From the NCBI GenBank assembly GCA_026387915.1, contig JAPLKS010000010.1:2877-65080 (forward strand): 62,204 bases of DNA. The letters run 5' to 3'. Position numbers and translations under genes: made by a program. Positions 1-10,100 of the stretch are shown here, piece after piece. The DNA comes from Gemmatimonadota bacterium. GTDB taxonomy: Bacteria; Gemmatimonadota; Gemmatimonadetes; Gemmatimonadales; Gemmatimonadaceae. The notes below the pieces were generated by a model. The model was not told where the DNA came from. It made no database searches and worked only from the letters and a program-made list of their open reading frames with translations. Within the stretch, counting starts at the first letter, position 1. Each line of letters opens with the position of its first letter.

Positions 1-1370
1 AGTTGATGCTGCAGGATCTGCGCACGGCGCGCACGGGGCTCTTTCCCGTGGGCTTTGTGGATGACGATGCCACCAAGCATGGTCGCTCCCTGAGCGGTGT
101 GCCGGTGCTTGGGTCGGTGAGTGAGTTGCCTTCTTTGATTGCGACGCACCGCGCAGAGTTGGTGATTATCGCCATTCGCAATCCGAACGGTGCACTGGTT
201 CGTCGCGTGCTCGACGCCTCATCGGCCGCGGGGATTCAGACCAAGCTGGTTCCGGCACCGAGCGAAGTGGCGGCCGGTACGAAGGTGGTGCAGGCGCTAC
301 GCACGGTGGACATTGACGATTTGCTGCGCCGTCCGCGCGTGGAGAGTGATCTCGCCGCCGTGCATGGGCTGATCAGCGGCAAGACTGTGATGGTGACAGG
401 TGCCGGCGGTTCCATTGGCTCGGAACTCGCGCGGCAGTGCGCGAGATGTGGGCCGGCGTGGCTGATACTGGTGGATCACAACGAAGATGGGATGTACCAC
501 ATCCAGCGGCAGTTGGTGGCAAAGTATCCTGAGCTGAACGTGATGGCGATTGTTGCAGACATTCGCGACGCGGCGCTCATTCGGGCCTCGTTGCACGGGC
601 ATGTGCCGGACGTGGTGTATCACGCGGCGGCGTACAAGCATGTGCCGCTGATGGAGCAGAATCCCGTGGCCGCGCTCGTGAACAATGTGGGCGGTACGCT
701 GGAGTTGCTGCGCCTGTGCGAGTCGATGGGCGTGGGGCGCGTGGTGATTATCTCTAGCGATAAAGCGGTGCATCCGTCGAGCGTGATGGGTGCCACGAAG
801 CGGCTGACCGAGCTCCTGATGTGGCAGCGCGCGGGGAAGTCTAAGACCGTGTATTCGGCCGTGCGGTTCGGAAATGTGCTGGGGTCGCGTGGGTCGGTGG
901 TGCCGCTTTTTCTCGAGCAAATTCAGACGCAGCGCCGAATCACGGTGACGCACCCCGAGATGACGCGCTTCTTTATGGCGACCTCCGAGGCGGTGGAATT
1001 GGTGCTGCAGGCGTCGGTGTTGAGCACTGGGGGTGAACTGTTTGTGCTCAATATGGGGAACCCCATCAAGATTGTAGATCTCGCGCGCGACCTCGTTCGG
1101 TTGAGCGGCATGACGCCCGACGATGACGTGCAGATTGTGTTCACTGGCACGCGCCCTGGTGAAAAAATGCATGAGGCACTCATTGCAGATTCCGAAGCAT
1201 TGGAGCCAACCTCGCACCCCAGTGTGAATGTGGTGCGTGTGACGGGAACTGCGGTGGCCGACGCCGATGCGCTCGCCGAGTTGGAGCGGCGGCTCGAGGC
1301 GGAGCAGGTGGATGGGGAGCTTCTCACGCTGTTGCACCGCGTGATTCCCGAACTCGGACCACTCGCCTGA
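1..1370 (+). CDS. CapD/FlaA1-type nucleotide-sugar dehydratase/epimerase, 5' end missing
   Basis: The reading frame is open from the left edge and ends in TGA at 1368-1370, so the gene starts outside the window. Family members (about 600-650 residues) carry N-terminal membrane segments that are not seen here. The visible part begins with a CoA-binding-like Rossmann region (GFVDDD and VPVLGS motifs). It continues into an extended SDR domain with the nucleotide motif TGAGGSIGSE and the FlaA1-type signature SSDKAVHPSSVMGATKR. These enzymes make 4-keto-6-deoxy or epimerised UDP-sugars for capsule, O-antigen or glycoprotein glycans, usually at the inner membrane. The next gene overlaps the stop by one base, so the two are probably co-transcribed. 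Family call is secure; the exact sugar is not. Confidence 0.88.
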   Translation, partial: LMLQDLRTARTGLFPVGFVDDDATKHGRSLSGVPVLGSVSELPSLIATHRAELVIIAIRNPNGALVRRVLDASSAAGIQTKLVPAPSEVAAGTKVVQALRTVDIDDLLRRPRVESDLAAVHGLISGKTVMVTGAGGSIGSELARQCARCGPAWLILVDHNEDGMYHIQRQLVAKYPELNVMAIVADIRDAALIRASLHGHVPDVVYHAAAYKHVPLMEQNPVAALVNNVGGTLELLRLCESMGVGRVVIISSDKAVHPSSVMGATKRLTELLMWQRAGKSKTVYSAVRFGNVLGSRGSVVPLFLEQIQTQRRITVTHPEMTRFFMATSEAVELVLQASVLSTGGELFVLNMGNPIKIVDLARDLVRLSGMTPDDDVQIVFTGTRPGEKMHEALIADSEALEPTSHPSVNVVRVTGTAVADADALAELERRLEAEQVDGELLTLLHRVIPELGPLA

Positions 1371-2773
1371 TGCGCGCGCTCGTCGATGCGCTGCGTCGGC
1401 GGCCGGAGCTCGTGTTGCTCACCGCGCTCGCGTTGGTGACGCGGCTGTGGAGTATCACCTATCCGCCAGTCGTGGTGTGGGACGAGCACCACTACACCTA
1501 TTTCATGGGCGCGTACCTGAACGGCACGTACATCGTGGATGTGCATCCGCCGCTTGGGCGATTGATCCTTGCCGCCACGGCAAAGCTGTTCGGCTACAAC
1601 GGCATGGCACTTTGGGAGCGCAATGCGGCGCCGCTGGTGCGAATTGTGCCGGCAATTTTCGGCGCGATGATTGTGCCTGTGGTGTATGCGTTAGCGCGGG
1701 CGTTGGGCGGGAGTCGCCCGGTGGCGGCGATTGTGGCGGCGGCGCTCGTGTTTGATCACGCGCTACTCGTGGAGTCGCGCTTTGCGTTGACGGACAGTGC
1801 ACTGTTGCTCGCGGTGTTCACGGCACTGTTGTGTGACGTCCTGAGTGACGCACCTGAGCAGCAACATCGGCGCTGGCTCTGGTTGTTGGCTGCGGCGATT
1901 GCGGCGGGCGCGGCGGTGAGTATCAAGTGGACCGGACTCTCGGCGCTCGGCGTGATCGGCGCGCGGCGGCTGTTCTTGCTGGCGGCTCGGGAGCGTTCAC
2001 TAGGCAGCGTGCTACGCGACGGCGTGGGGTTCGCGCTGGTCGCGGCCGCGGTGTACGTGGGGTCATTCTGGATGCACTTTGCCTTGCTTCCTGATTCGGG
2101 CCCAGGGGACGGCTGGATGAGCGACGCGTTTACCAAGACCCTCGAAGGAAGTGTGAACCACGTACACGGGGCCAAGTTGGCGCTCTGGCGCGAGGTGGCT
2201 GACATCCACAAGGCGATGTCGGATATGAATGCGGCCATCGGCAAGCAGGAGAGTGCACCGTCGTCGCCCTGGTACACCTGGCCGATTGCCAAACATTCGA
2301 TTGTGATGTGGGCGCCAAGTGGGCTGGCGGCGGCGCGGCAGCGGTGGATTCTGATGTTTGGGAATCCGGTAGTCTGGTTTGGGGCGCTGGCGGGGATGGC
2401 AGTGGCGGGATGGGCTGTTTTTCTTCGTGTTGCTGGGGTGCCGGTGCGGACGCTCTTTTTGCTCTTAGCGGGGTATGTCATCAACTATGCGCCGTTCGCG
2501 CTGATTCACAGGCCGATGTACTTGTACCATTACCTTATGCCGCTGGTGTTCAGTTTGTTGATCGCCGGGCTTGGAGCTGGGCCGCTGGTCGGCTGGGGAA
2601 GCGCAGACTCTGCGGCGTGGGCATTTCGGTCAAAATTGAGTGCCCGCGGGTACTGGGGTTTGGTTGGGGTGATGGCGGTGATATTTTTGTATCTGGCGCC
2701 GATGGCGTATGGAGTGGAAATGAGCGCCTCGAGTGTCAAACAGCGTTTGTGGGTGATTGAGCGGCAGCCGTAA
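1370..2773 (+). CDS. PMT-family phospholipid-carrier-dependent glycosyltransferase (GT39-like)
   Basis: A 467-residue multi-pass membrane protein. Residues 37-40 (WDEH) and 59-62 (HPPL) match the first periplasmic loop of protein O-mannosyltransferases, where the Asp-Glu pair is catalytic and the His-Pro-Pro segment conserved. Many hydrophobic segments follow. The family moves a sugar from a polyprenyl-phosphate carrier onto protein or lipid on the outer face of the inner membrane. The ATG overlaps the stop codon of the dehydratase gene (TGATG), implying translational coupling, so a role in the same glycan pathway is likely. Acceptor and sugar cannot be told from sequence. Confidence 0.85.
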   Translation: MRALVDALRRRPELVLLTALALVTRLWSITYPPVVVWDEHHYTYFMGAYLNGTYIVDVHPPLGRLILAATAKLFGYNGMALWERNAAPLVRIVPAIFGAMIVPVVYALARALGGSRPVAAIVAAALVFDHALLVESRFALTDSALLLAVFTALLCDVLSDAPEQQHRRWLWLLAAAIAAGAAVSIKWTGLSALGVIGARRLFLLAARERSLGSVLRDGVGFALVAAAVYVGSFWMHFALLPDSGPGDGWMSDAFTKTLEGSVNHVHGAKLALWREVADIHKAMSDMNAAIGKQESAPSSPWYTWPIAKHSIVMWAPSGLAAARQRWILMFGNPVVWFGALAGMAVAGWAVFLRVAGVPVRTLFLLLAGYVINYAPFALIHRPMYLYHYLMPLVFSLLIAGLGAGPLVGWGSADSAAWAFRSKLSARGYWGLVGVMAVIFLYLAPMAYGVEMSASSVKQRLWVIERQP

Positions 2774-2872
2774 GGCCGGGCGTTGGTAACGCGAGATTGC
2801 TTGGCGATTCGAGTACCGAGTGGGTGTTCAGTGTGCTAATTTTCAAAGCTTGATTTCAGGGGACACAGATTT

Positions 2873-3376
2873 ATGCGACTGCAGATCTCAAAGGTGTTGA
2901 CGTTGGCTTTCGCGCTCGTGCTCGCTGGTGCTTGCCGCAAGGACAAGGCGCCGAGCGACGAAGAGGTGCAGGCGAAGCCGATCGATGTTGCAGCATTCAA
3001 GCAGAAGCAGGCTGCCTTTGCCGATTCGGTGCTCCAAGCGGCGCCGAACGCCAAGAAAGTGGTGGAAAAGCTTGGCAAGAAGTACGAGGTCGGAAGTGTG
3101 GTGCTGCGTGACACGGTAGCCTTTTTGGCCCGTGATCCAAAGCGCGCCTGTTTTGATAAGGGAAAGAAGTTAGACCCGTATCTCGCGGGTACCGTGAGTT
3201 TCTGGGTGAACATGTCGGTGGTCGGATCCGACGTGATTCGGGTGGAGGAGAGCACGTGGACCTCAAAGGCGGGCGAGCTCGTGGACGAATGCCTGCTCGA
3301 GTCCGCAAAGTCGTGGAAGTTCTCTCCCGCGTTTGGTGCTCCGAACGCTTATATCGTGCAGGTGCAGTTCCGCTGA
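2873..3376 (+). CDS. Lipoprotein with TonB/AgmX-like C-terminal domain
   Basis: A 167-residue protein with a signal peptide and lipobox ending LAGAC (Cys21), so it should be lipid-anchored. A short charged stretch follows. The C-terminal 65 residues look like the small alpha/beta fold shared by TonB and AgmX/PglI C-terminal domains: a beta strand (AGTVSFWVNM), then a helix with a Cys (DECLLESAKSW), then a closing strand ending VQFR. That resemblance is by eye and is an inference. A purine-rich run (caggggac) precedes the ATG. The gene stands alone, 13 bp ahead of a tRNA. Function unknown. Confidence 0.7.
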   Translation: MRLQISKVLTLAFALVLAGACRKDKAPSDEEVQAKPIDVAAFKQKQAAFADSVLQAAPNAKKVVEKLGKKYEVGSVVLRDTVAFLARDPKRACFDKGKKLDPYLAGTVSFWVNMSVVGSDVIRVEESTWTSKAGELVDECLLESAKSWKFSPAFGAPNAYIVQVQFR

Positions 3377-3388
3377 TTTGTTCGGTTG

Positions 3389-3461
3389 TCCCGATAGCTC
3401 AATTGGTTAGAGCAACGCACTTTTAATGCGTAGGTTCTGAGTTCGATTCTCAGTCGGGACA
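3389..3461 (+). tRNA. tRNA-Lys (anticodon UUU)
   Basis: Cloverleaf by eye: acceptor GTCCCGA (3389-3395) pairs with TCGGGAC (3454-3460), with discriminator A at 3461. The anticodon stem ACGCA/TGCGT encloses loop CTTTTAA, anticodon TTT at 3422-3424. The T arm CTGAG/CTCAG holds loop TTCGATT. No CCA is encoded. It lies 13 bp after the lipoprotein gene and is followed by a terminator. Confidence 0.96.
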
Positions 3462-3474
3462 TTTAGCAGAGAGG

Positions 3475-3505
3475 GGGCCCTGCCACATCGAGCGGGGTCC
3501 TTTTT
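3475..3505 (+). terminator. Intrinsic terminator after tRNA-Lys
   Basis: An 8-bp stem with two G-U pairs, GGGCCCTG (3475-3482) against CGGGGTCC (3493-3500), is followed directly by five T (3501-3505). Confidence 0.75.
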
Positions 3506-3605
3506 GTATACAAACTGGGCGATCGATTCGCTTCGACGGTCAGCATAATGCTGGGGAACGGTGCCACGCGGCTGTCATCCTCCTGACATCCCCTCAGGAC
3601 ATTCT

Positions 3606-3640
3606 ATGGAGACCCCGACGCCGGGGTCTCCATTTTGTTT
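3606..3640 (+). terminator. Strong hairpin with T-rich tail upstream of the efflux operon
   Basis: A perfect 11-bp stem, ATGGAGACCCC (3606-3616) and GGGGTCTCCAT (3623-3633), has a 6-base loop and is followed by TTTGTTTTC. It sits 25 bp before the ATG of the beta-propeller gene. It may be a second terminator for upstream transcription or an attenuator in the leader of the efflux operon. No coding sequence needing a terminator lies between it and the tRNA terminator, which makes the leader option worth noting. Confidence 0.65.
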
Positions 3641-3664
3641 TCGTCCCTCGTCCGGACCCCATAA

Positions 3665-4708
3665 ATGCGCCCATTCTACCAACGCGCCGCCCTGCTCGGC
3701 GCCGCCATTGTCTCCTTGGCCAGTGTCGCCGCAGCGCAGACCGCGGCCGGCTATCACGTGGTCAAAAAGATCCCCGTGGGCGGGGAGGGTGGGTGGGACT
3801 ACGCCCTCGTAGACCCCGTGGCGCGCCGGCTCTATGTGTCGCACGCCAGCAAGGCGGTGGTGATTGACCTCGAGAAGGACGTGGTGATCGGGGAGATCAC
3901 CCCCGCGGCCGGCATCCACGGCATTGCGCTCGCGCCGGAGCTCGGACGCGGCTTCACGAGCAATGGGCGCGATACCTCGGTGACGATCTTCGACATCAAG
4001 GATCTGAAGACCATTGGAACCGTGAAGGTCACGGGCGCCAACCCGGACGCGATCTGGTACGACGACTTCTCCAAGCGCGTCTTCACCTTCAATGGCACCG
4101 GCAAGAACGCCACTGCCATCGACGCGGCCACTGGCAAAGTGGTGGGCACCATCCCGCTCGGCGAGAAGCCGGAGTTCGCGCAGAATGACGGCAAGGGGCT
4201 GCTGTTTGTGAACCTCGAATCCGACACGGGGCAGATTGTCGTGATTGACACCAAAGCGGCCAAGGAGACCAAGCGCTATTGGCTCCCGGGCTGCGAAGGG
4301 CCGTCGGGGCTCGCGATTGACCGCGCAGGGAACCGCCTATTCTCGGTGTGCGGCGGCAAGAAGATGGCGGTTTCTGATCCAAAGACGGGTAAGGTAGTGG
4401 CCCTCGTGCCGATCTGCGACGGTCCGGACGCGGTATCGTACGATCCAGAACTGCACTTGGTGTTCGCCTCGTGCGGCAACGGCCTGATGTCGGTCATCAA
4501 GCAGGACTCGCCCGACAAATACACCCCGCTCGGCGACGCGCCCACGCAGCGTGGCTCACGCACCATGACGCTCGACACCAAAACGCATAAGGCCTATCTC
4601 GCCTCGGTGGAGTACGGCCCCACGCCCGCTCCGGCGCAGCCGGGTGGCCGTGCAGGGCGCGCGCCGATGCTGCCGGGGACGTTCGCGATCCTCGTGGTAG
4701 AACGCTAG
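3665..4708 (+). CDS. YncE-type beta-propeller exported protein
   Basis: A 347-residue protein with a signal peptide ending near AAAQT (residues 20-25). The rest is a run of about 40-residue propeller repeats with motifs such as IDLEKD, VTIFDIKDLKTIG, AIDAATGKVVGTIPLG and SDPKTGKVVALVP, typical of the YVTN/YncE beta-propeller superfamily. Cys residues in the later blades (LPGCEGP, FSVCGGK, VPICDGP, FASCGNG) might form disulfides. Such proteins act in the periplasm as binding scaffolds. It lies 2 bp upstream of a TolC-like gene and is probably the first cistron of the efflux operon; a partner or sensor role in efflux is inference. The C-terminal tail is Pro/Gly/Ala rich. Confidence 0.75.
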   Translation: MRPFYQRAALLGAAIVSLASVAAAQTAAGYHVVKKIPVGGEGGWDYALVDPVARRLYVSHASKAVVIDLEKDVVIGEITPAAGIHGIALAPELGRGFTSNGRDTSVTIFDIKDLKTIGTVKVTGANPDAIWYDDFSKRVFTFNGTGKNATAIDAATGKVVGTIPLGEKPEFAQNDGKGLLFVNLESDTGQIVVIDTKAAKETKRYWLPGCEGPSGLAIDRAGNRLFSVCGGKKMAVSDPKTGKVVALVPICDGPDAVSYDPELHLVFASCGNGLMSVIKQDSPDKYTPLGDAPTQRGSRTMTLDTKTHKAYLASVEYGPTPAPAQPGGRAGRAPMLPGTFAILVVER

Positions 4709-4710
4709 GC

Positions 4711-6030
4711 ATGCGTGCGGTGCGTTGGACCGCGGCGGGCACGCTCGCGCTCGCCGCGGTGGTGGGCCCGGTAGGGCTCGCGGCGCAGGCGGGCGGGGCA
4801 GGTGCGTCTGGCGCGTCCGCTGCGGCTGGGGCCCGTGCCGGAGTTGCGGGCGCTGCTTCAGCATCAACCCGCATCACCCGCGCCGATGCCATCGCCTCGG
4901 CAATCGCTCGCGGCTCGCGCTTGGCGATTGCCCGCGCCGACACCTCGCTGGCTCGCGCGGGCTTGCTGGCCGCGCGGCAGTTCGAGAACCCGTCGGCTGG
5001 CATTTCCTATTCAAAATCGGTGCCGCAGGAGCACTACTCGCTCGATATTCCGCTCGATCTCCCTTGGCTGCGTTCGGCGCGGGTGGGGTCGGCAGAATCG
5101 ATGCGCGCGTCGGCGCAGCACCGCTTTGCGTACGAGCGGCGCGCGTTGGAGTTTGAGGTGGATACGGCCTACACGCGCGCGCTTGCCTCCACGGCGCGCG
5201 CGCGGCTGTCGCACCGCACCGCCGTGGACGCCGACAGCTTGCTCACGCTCGCTCGACTCCGCCGCGACGCGGGGGACGGCAGCGAACTCGACGTGCAACT
5301 CGCCTCAGTGAGCGCAGGGCAGATGGCCAACGCGGCGGCTGCGGATTCGCTCGATGCGCTGTCCGCGCTCCTCGCGTTGCAGGTGACGATGGGGCTCCCG
5401 GGTGACGCGGTCACCGTGGCGCCGAGTGATTCGCTGACGATTGCGGACGGGGCGGTAGCTGGTTCTGCTGCATCAGGCAGCGCGGAGGCAGTAACACCGT
5501 TACTCGTAGCCGCCGCGCAAGCGGATGTGCTCGCGGCCGATCAGGCGCTCACACTCGAGAAGCGGCGATTGGTGTCGGGTGCCGCACTTTCCGTGGGCTG
5601 GGAGGCGCGCGACCCATCCGGCGGCGAAACTGGCACGCTCCCCACGGTTGGCCTCTCGTTGCCATTGCCGCTCTTCAATCGCAACAGCGCGGCCATTGTG
5701 GGCGCGCAGGCGCAGCTGGATCGTGCGCGCGCGCAGCTGGCCGAGACGCGCCTTGAGATGGGCGCGGCTGTCACGCTCGCTCGGCGCGCGGCGGCCTCCA
5801 CGGCGGATCGTGCGGCGCGCAGCGGTCGACTGGTAGCAAGTGCGGACCGCGTGGCCACACTGTCACTCACCGCATTCCGTGAAGGCGCCGCCGAGCTACC
5901 GAATGTGCTCGAAGCGCAGCGCACGGCGCGTGAAGCGCTGGCGCAATACATCAACGACGTGGCGGCGGCGCGCAATGCGGCCGGTCTGCTGCAGCTGCTC
6001 ACGCTCACCACGAACGGTTCCAATCCATGA
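4711..6030 (+). CDS. TolC-family outer-membrane efflux channel
   Basis: A 439-residue protein with a signal peptide followed by a Gly/Ala-rich linker to about residue 48. Then come two long alpha-helical OEP repeats (about 55-235 and 260-430) rich in Ala, Arg and Leu heptads, e.g. ARADTSLARAGLLAARQFENP and FNRNSAAIVGAQAQLDRARA. Each repeat also has the strand pattern of the beta-barrel insert (SAGISYSKS; ALSVGWEARDPS). The start is 2 bp after the upstream stop and the end overlaps the adaptor gene by 4 bp. It should form the outer-membrane duct of the tripartite pump encoded with the next two genes. Closest by feel to CzcC/CusC-like members. Confidence 0.85.
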   Translation: MRAVRWTAAGTLALAAVVGPVGLAAQAGGAGASGASAAAGARAGVAGAASASTRITRADAIASAIARGSRLAIARADTSLARAGLLAARQFENPSAGISYSKSVPQEHYSLDIPLDLPWLRSARVGSAESMRASAQHRFAYERRALEFEVDTAYTRALASTARARLSHRTAVDADSLLTLARLRRDAGDGSELDVQLASVSAGQMANAAAADSLDALSALLALQVTMGLPGDAVTVAPSDSLTIADGAVAGSAASGSAEAVTPLLVAAAQADVLAADQALTLEKRRLVSGAALSVGWEARDPSGGETGTLPTVGLSLPLPLFNRNSAAIVGAQAQLDRARAQLAETRLEMGAAVTLARRAAASTADRAARSGRLVASADRVATLSLTAFREGAAELPNVLEAQRTAREALAQYINDVAAARNAAGLLQLLTLTTNGSNP

Positions 6031-7130
6031 AACGACTCGCAATCGCCGCTCCGCTCCTCCTGGCCTTGCTCAGCGTGGGCTGCGGAAAGGAAAAGGACGA
6101 AGGGGAGAAGAAGCCGCCGGCCGAAGTTGTGGCCACAATCGAAGCGGCCACGAGTGCCAAGTTCACGGAGACGGTGGACGCGAGCGGCACCGTAACGCCG
6201 CGCATGGGGCACGTGGCCGCGCTCTCGGCGCCGGGGCCGTCGCGTGTGGCAAAGGTGTTCGTGTCAGTGGGCGCCTCCGTAAAGGCTGGAGATGCGCTGG
6301 TAGAGTTTGAGCAGGCGCCGTTCGAAGCAGCGCTGCAAAGCGCCGCTGCCGCACTTTCTGCCGCGGAGAAGAGCGCTGAGCGTGCCAAGCGACTCGCGGA
6401 TGCGGGCGTGCTGCCGCGGAAGGATGCGGAAGCGGCTTCTGCGGAACTCGCGGCGGCGCGGAGCAATGCGGTCACAGCAAAACGTGCGCGTGAACTCTCG
6501 GTGATGCGCTCGCCAATCGCTGGAGTGGTGACGCGCGTGTCGGCGGTGCTGGGCTCCAGTGCCGACGCGGGCGCGCCACTCGTTGAAGTGGCCGATCCGG
6601 CGATGCTCGATGTGTTGCTCACACTCTCGCCCGCTGACGCATCACGCGTGCACGCGGGGCAGGGTGTGCAGCTCTTTGCCGGCGCCGATGGCGCGGGCGA
6701 TGTCGTGGCGTCGGGACGCATTGCGGATGTGTCGGCGGCCGTGGACAGTGCGAGCCGCGGGGTGTCGGCGCGCGTGGAGGTGAGCGGTGCGCGTCGCACG
6801 CTGCGCATTGGTGAGACGTTCTTTGGACGCATTGCTATTGCCGAGCATGCGAATGCGGTGATGATTCCCACGGAGGCGCTCGTTCCCACGGGGGAAGGGT
6901 TCAAGGTCTTTGTGGTAGATGAAAAGCAGGTCGCGCATTCGCGCGAGGTGAAAGTCGGTGCGCGCTCCGATCGCGGGGTGTGGCTCTCCGAAGGGCTCAA
7001 AGCCGGCGAGCGCGTGGTGACTAAGGGTGCGTACGGCGTGGATGACAGCACCACAGTCATCACGGGCGCGAAAGAAGCGGACGACGAGAAGGGCACCGCC
7101 AAGCCCCCAAAGCCCGCGGCCAAGCCGTGA
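6027..7130 (+). CDS. RND efflux periplasmic adaptor (membrane-fusion lipoprotein)
   Basis: A 367-residue protein with a lipoprotein signal, SVGCGKE (Cys19). A barrel-sandwich (lipoyl-like) half is around residues 50-85 (VSVGASVKAGDALVEFE). A short Ala-rich alpha-helical hairpin follows (about 90-150), then the second lipoyl half (MRSPIAGVVTRV), a beta-barrel domain, and a membrane-proximal domain (VPTGEGFKVFVVDE, VTKGAYGVDD). It bridges the inner-membrane permease and the TolC channel. ATG overlaps the channel gene stop (ATGA) and its own stop overlaps the permease start (GTGA), so the three proteins are translationally coupled. No His/Met-rich metal-binding extension is seen. Confidence 0.9.
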   Translation: MKRLAIAAPLLLALLSVGCGKEKDEGEKKPPAEVVATIEAATSAKFTETVDASGTVTPRMGHVAALSAPGPSRVAKVFVSVGASVKAGDALVEFEQAPFEAALQSAAAALSAAEKSAERAKRLADAGVLPRKDAEAASAELAAARSNAVTAKRARELSVMRSPIAGVVTRVSAVLGSSADAGAPLVEVADPAMLDVLLTLSPADASRVHAGQGVQLFAGADGAGDVVASGRIADVSAAVDSASRGVSARVEVSGARRTLRIGETFFGRIAIAEHANAVMIPTEALVPTGEGFKVFVVDEKQVAHSREVKVGARSDRGVWLSEGLKAGERVVTKGAYGVDDSTTVITGAKEADDEKGTAKPPKPAAKP

Positions 7131-10100
7131 GCGAGTCCCGTCGCGGCTGGACGCTGTTCGACGTCCTCGCCACTCAACGCCGCTTCATCTACCTCGCTGT
7201 CGCGCTGCTCAGTGCTGCGGGCATTTGGGCGGCGCTCAAGCTTCCCTCCGCGATTTACCCAGAACTGACCTTCCCCCGCATCACGATCGTCGCAGAAGGC
7301 TCAGCGCTCGGCGCACGGCAAGTGGTGTTCGCGATCACGCGCCCTATTGAAGAAGCGGTGAGCATTGTGCCGGGGGTTGAGCGCGTGAAGTCGCGCTCGA
7401 TTCGAGGCGGAAGCGAAGTCAATATCACGTTTAACGAAAAAACGGATATGGCGTACGCGCTGCAGTTGGTGCGCACGCGCGTCGAGCAGATTCGCGGCGA
7501 TCTCCCAGCGGGGCTCGCCATAGAAGTGGAACGGCTAACGCCGAGTCTTTTTCCGATTCTCTCGTATAACCTTGAGGGCGGCGATCCGGCAACGCTCTTT
7601 GACATTGCGCGCTATCAGATCAAGCCGGTGCTCTCACGGATTCCCGGTGTGGGGCGCGTGGATGTGCAGGGCACCGACGTGCGCGAGATTGAAGTGGTCG
7701 CCGAGCCCGCGCGGCTCGCTGCCGCGGGGCTCACGTACGACGATCTCGCCAGCGCGATTCGCCAAGGGATTGCCGTAGACGCCGTGGGGCGTGTGGCGCG
7801 CGACTACAAGCAGTATCTAGTGATCGCCGCACAAGAAGCGCACTCGGCGGACGATGTGGCCAATGTGGTAGTGAAGGGAACGCTGCGCGTGCGTGATCTC
7901 GCTACCGTGGTGCCAGGGACTGAAGATCACGTGCGCATTGTGGCCGGCGACGGTCGCCCAGCCGCGCTGATCAATGTCACGCGCCAGGTGGGCGGCAACA
8001 CGATTGCCGTGAGCGACAGTGTGGCGAGCGCCGCCGCATCGCTGGCGCGCTCGCTCCCGCCAGGGGTGCGTCTCAAGCCCGTGTACGACCAAGCCGCCCT
8101 CGTGCGCGACGCGGTGACTTCGGTGCGCGACGCCATGCTCATTGGCGCGGCGCTCGCGGTGATCATTCTCCTGCTCTTTTTGCGTCACCTGCGCATCACA
8201 GCAATCAGCGCCACCTCCATTCCGTTGACGCTCGCGATCACGGTGTTCCTGATGCAGTTGCTCGGGCAGACCTTCAATCTGATGACGCTGGGCGCAATGG
8301 CAATTGCCATTGGACTGGTGATAGATGACGCGGTGGTGATCACCGAGAACATTGTTCGGCACCTGAAGCTCACGAGCGACCGCACCGCCGCCATTCGCGA
8401 GGCCGTGCAGGAGCTGATTTGGCCGGTGACGTCGTCCACCATCACGACGGTGGTGGTCTTTCTTCCGCTTGGGTTGCTCGAGGGAGTGACGGGGCAGTTC
8501 TTTGCCGCGCTCTCGCTCACGCTCACGGTGAGTGTGTTGGTGTCGCTGGTGCTCGCGCTCACGATTATTCCGTTGATGGCCGAGCAGTTCCTGACGGCGG
8601 CGGATGCGGAGCGTGAGGTGGTGGCCGGTTCGAGCGGCGCGATTGCGAGCGGCGCGGCTGCGAGTGGTGCAGCGCCGGTAGGAAGCCACGGCGGAGGCCC
8701 CCTCGCACGCATTGGTCGCACGCTCGACGCGCTCTCCGTGCGCTATGAACGTGCGCTTGGCGCGGTGCTCCACCACTCGCGCCTGATGATTGTGGCGGCG
8801 CTGCTCCTCGTAGGGGCGGGCGCTGCGGCGTATGCCTTTGTGGGGACGGGCTTCCTCCCCGAGATGGACGAAGGTTCGTTCATTCTCGATTACTGGAGCC
8901 CCGGCGGCACAGCGCTCGCCGAAACCGACCGGCAATTGCACACCATCGAAAAGATATTGGCGGAGACGCCCGAGATTACCGGCACGTCGCGGCGTACCGG
9001 TGCGGAGCTTGGGCTCTTTGCCACGGCGCAGAACCGCGGTGACATCTCGGTGCGGCTCAAGCCGGTGTCGAAGCGCGATCGCACTATTTTCAAAGTGATC
9101 GACGAAGTGCGCGATAAAGTCGCCACCGCAGTGCCGCGCTTTCGCGTGGAGTTCGTGCAGATCCTCTCCGACGTGCTCGACGATCTTTCGGGGTCGGCGC
9201 GTCCACTGGAGATCAAACTGTATGGCGCTGACCTCGCCGCGCTCGAGAAGTATGCGCAGGTGGTGGGACCGCTCGTAGAAAAAGTGAGCGGGCTCGCGGA
9301 CTATTACGGCGGCATCGCCGAACCTGCGGCTGAGATGGAAATGAAGGTGCGCACCACCGAAGCCGCGCGGCTCGGGATGACCGCGCAGCAGGTGAGTAGC
9401 GCCGTGAGTGGCGCGCTGCTCGGCGTGGCGGCTGGCGATGTGCGACTCGATGACCGCTCGATTGGCGTGCGAGTGCGCTCGATTGGCGTGCGAGTGCGCG
9501 CGCCGGATTCTGTGCGCTTCAACGCCAACCGCTTGGGTGCGCTTCCGATTCTCGTACCCGGTTCACGTCAATCGGCCACGCTGGCGTCGCTGGCGACTTT
9601 CACCGCCGCCGATGTGCGCAGTGAACATCTGCGCGAGAATCAACAGCAGATGCTCGCCATCACCGCCGGCGTAGAAGGGCGCGCGCTCAGCGAAGTGATG
9701 GCCGATGTGAAAGCGATTCTCGACGGGCACAAGGCGCCCGAAGGGGTTCGCGTGGAACTCGGCGGGCGTTACGCGAGCCAGCAGAAGGCGTTCAATGCGC
9801 TCTTGGTGGTGCTCGGACTCGCCGTGCTCAGCGTGATGGCCGTGATGGTAATTCAGTTTCGCTCGTTTGTGGAGCCGTTAGTGGTGCTGCTCGCGGCGCC
9901 ACTCTCCTTTGTGGGCGCGCTGGCGCTGCTGTTGGCCACTGGTACGGCGCTGAATGTGTCGAGTTTTATGGGGCTCATTCTGTTGGTCGGGCTCATTGTG
10001 AAGAACGGCATCATCTTGCTCGACTTCACGCGGCACCGAATGGTGCACGACGGCGTGGATCTCGAAACAGGGATTCGGGAGGCAGCGCGTGTGCGGTTGC

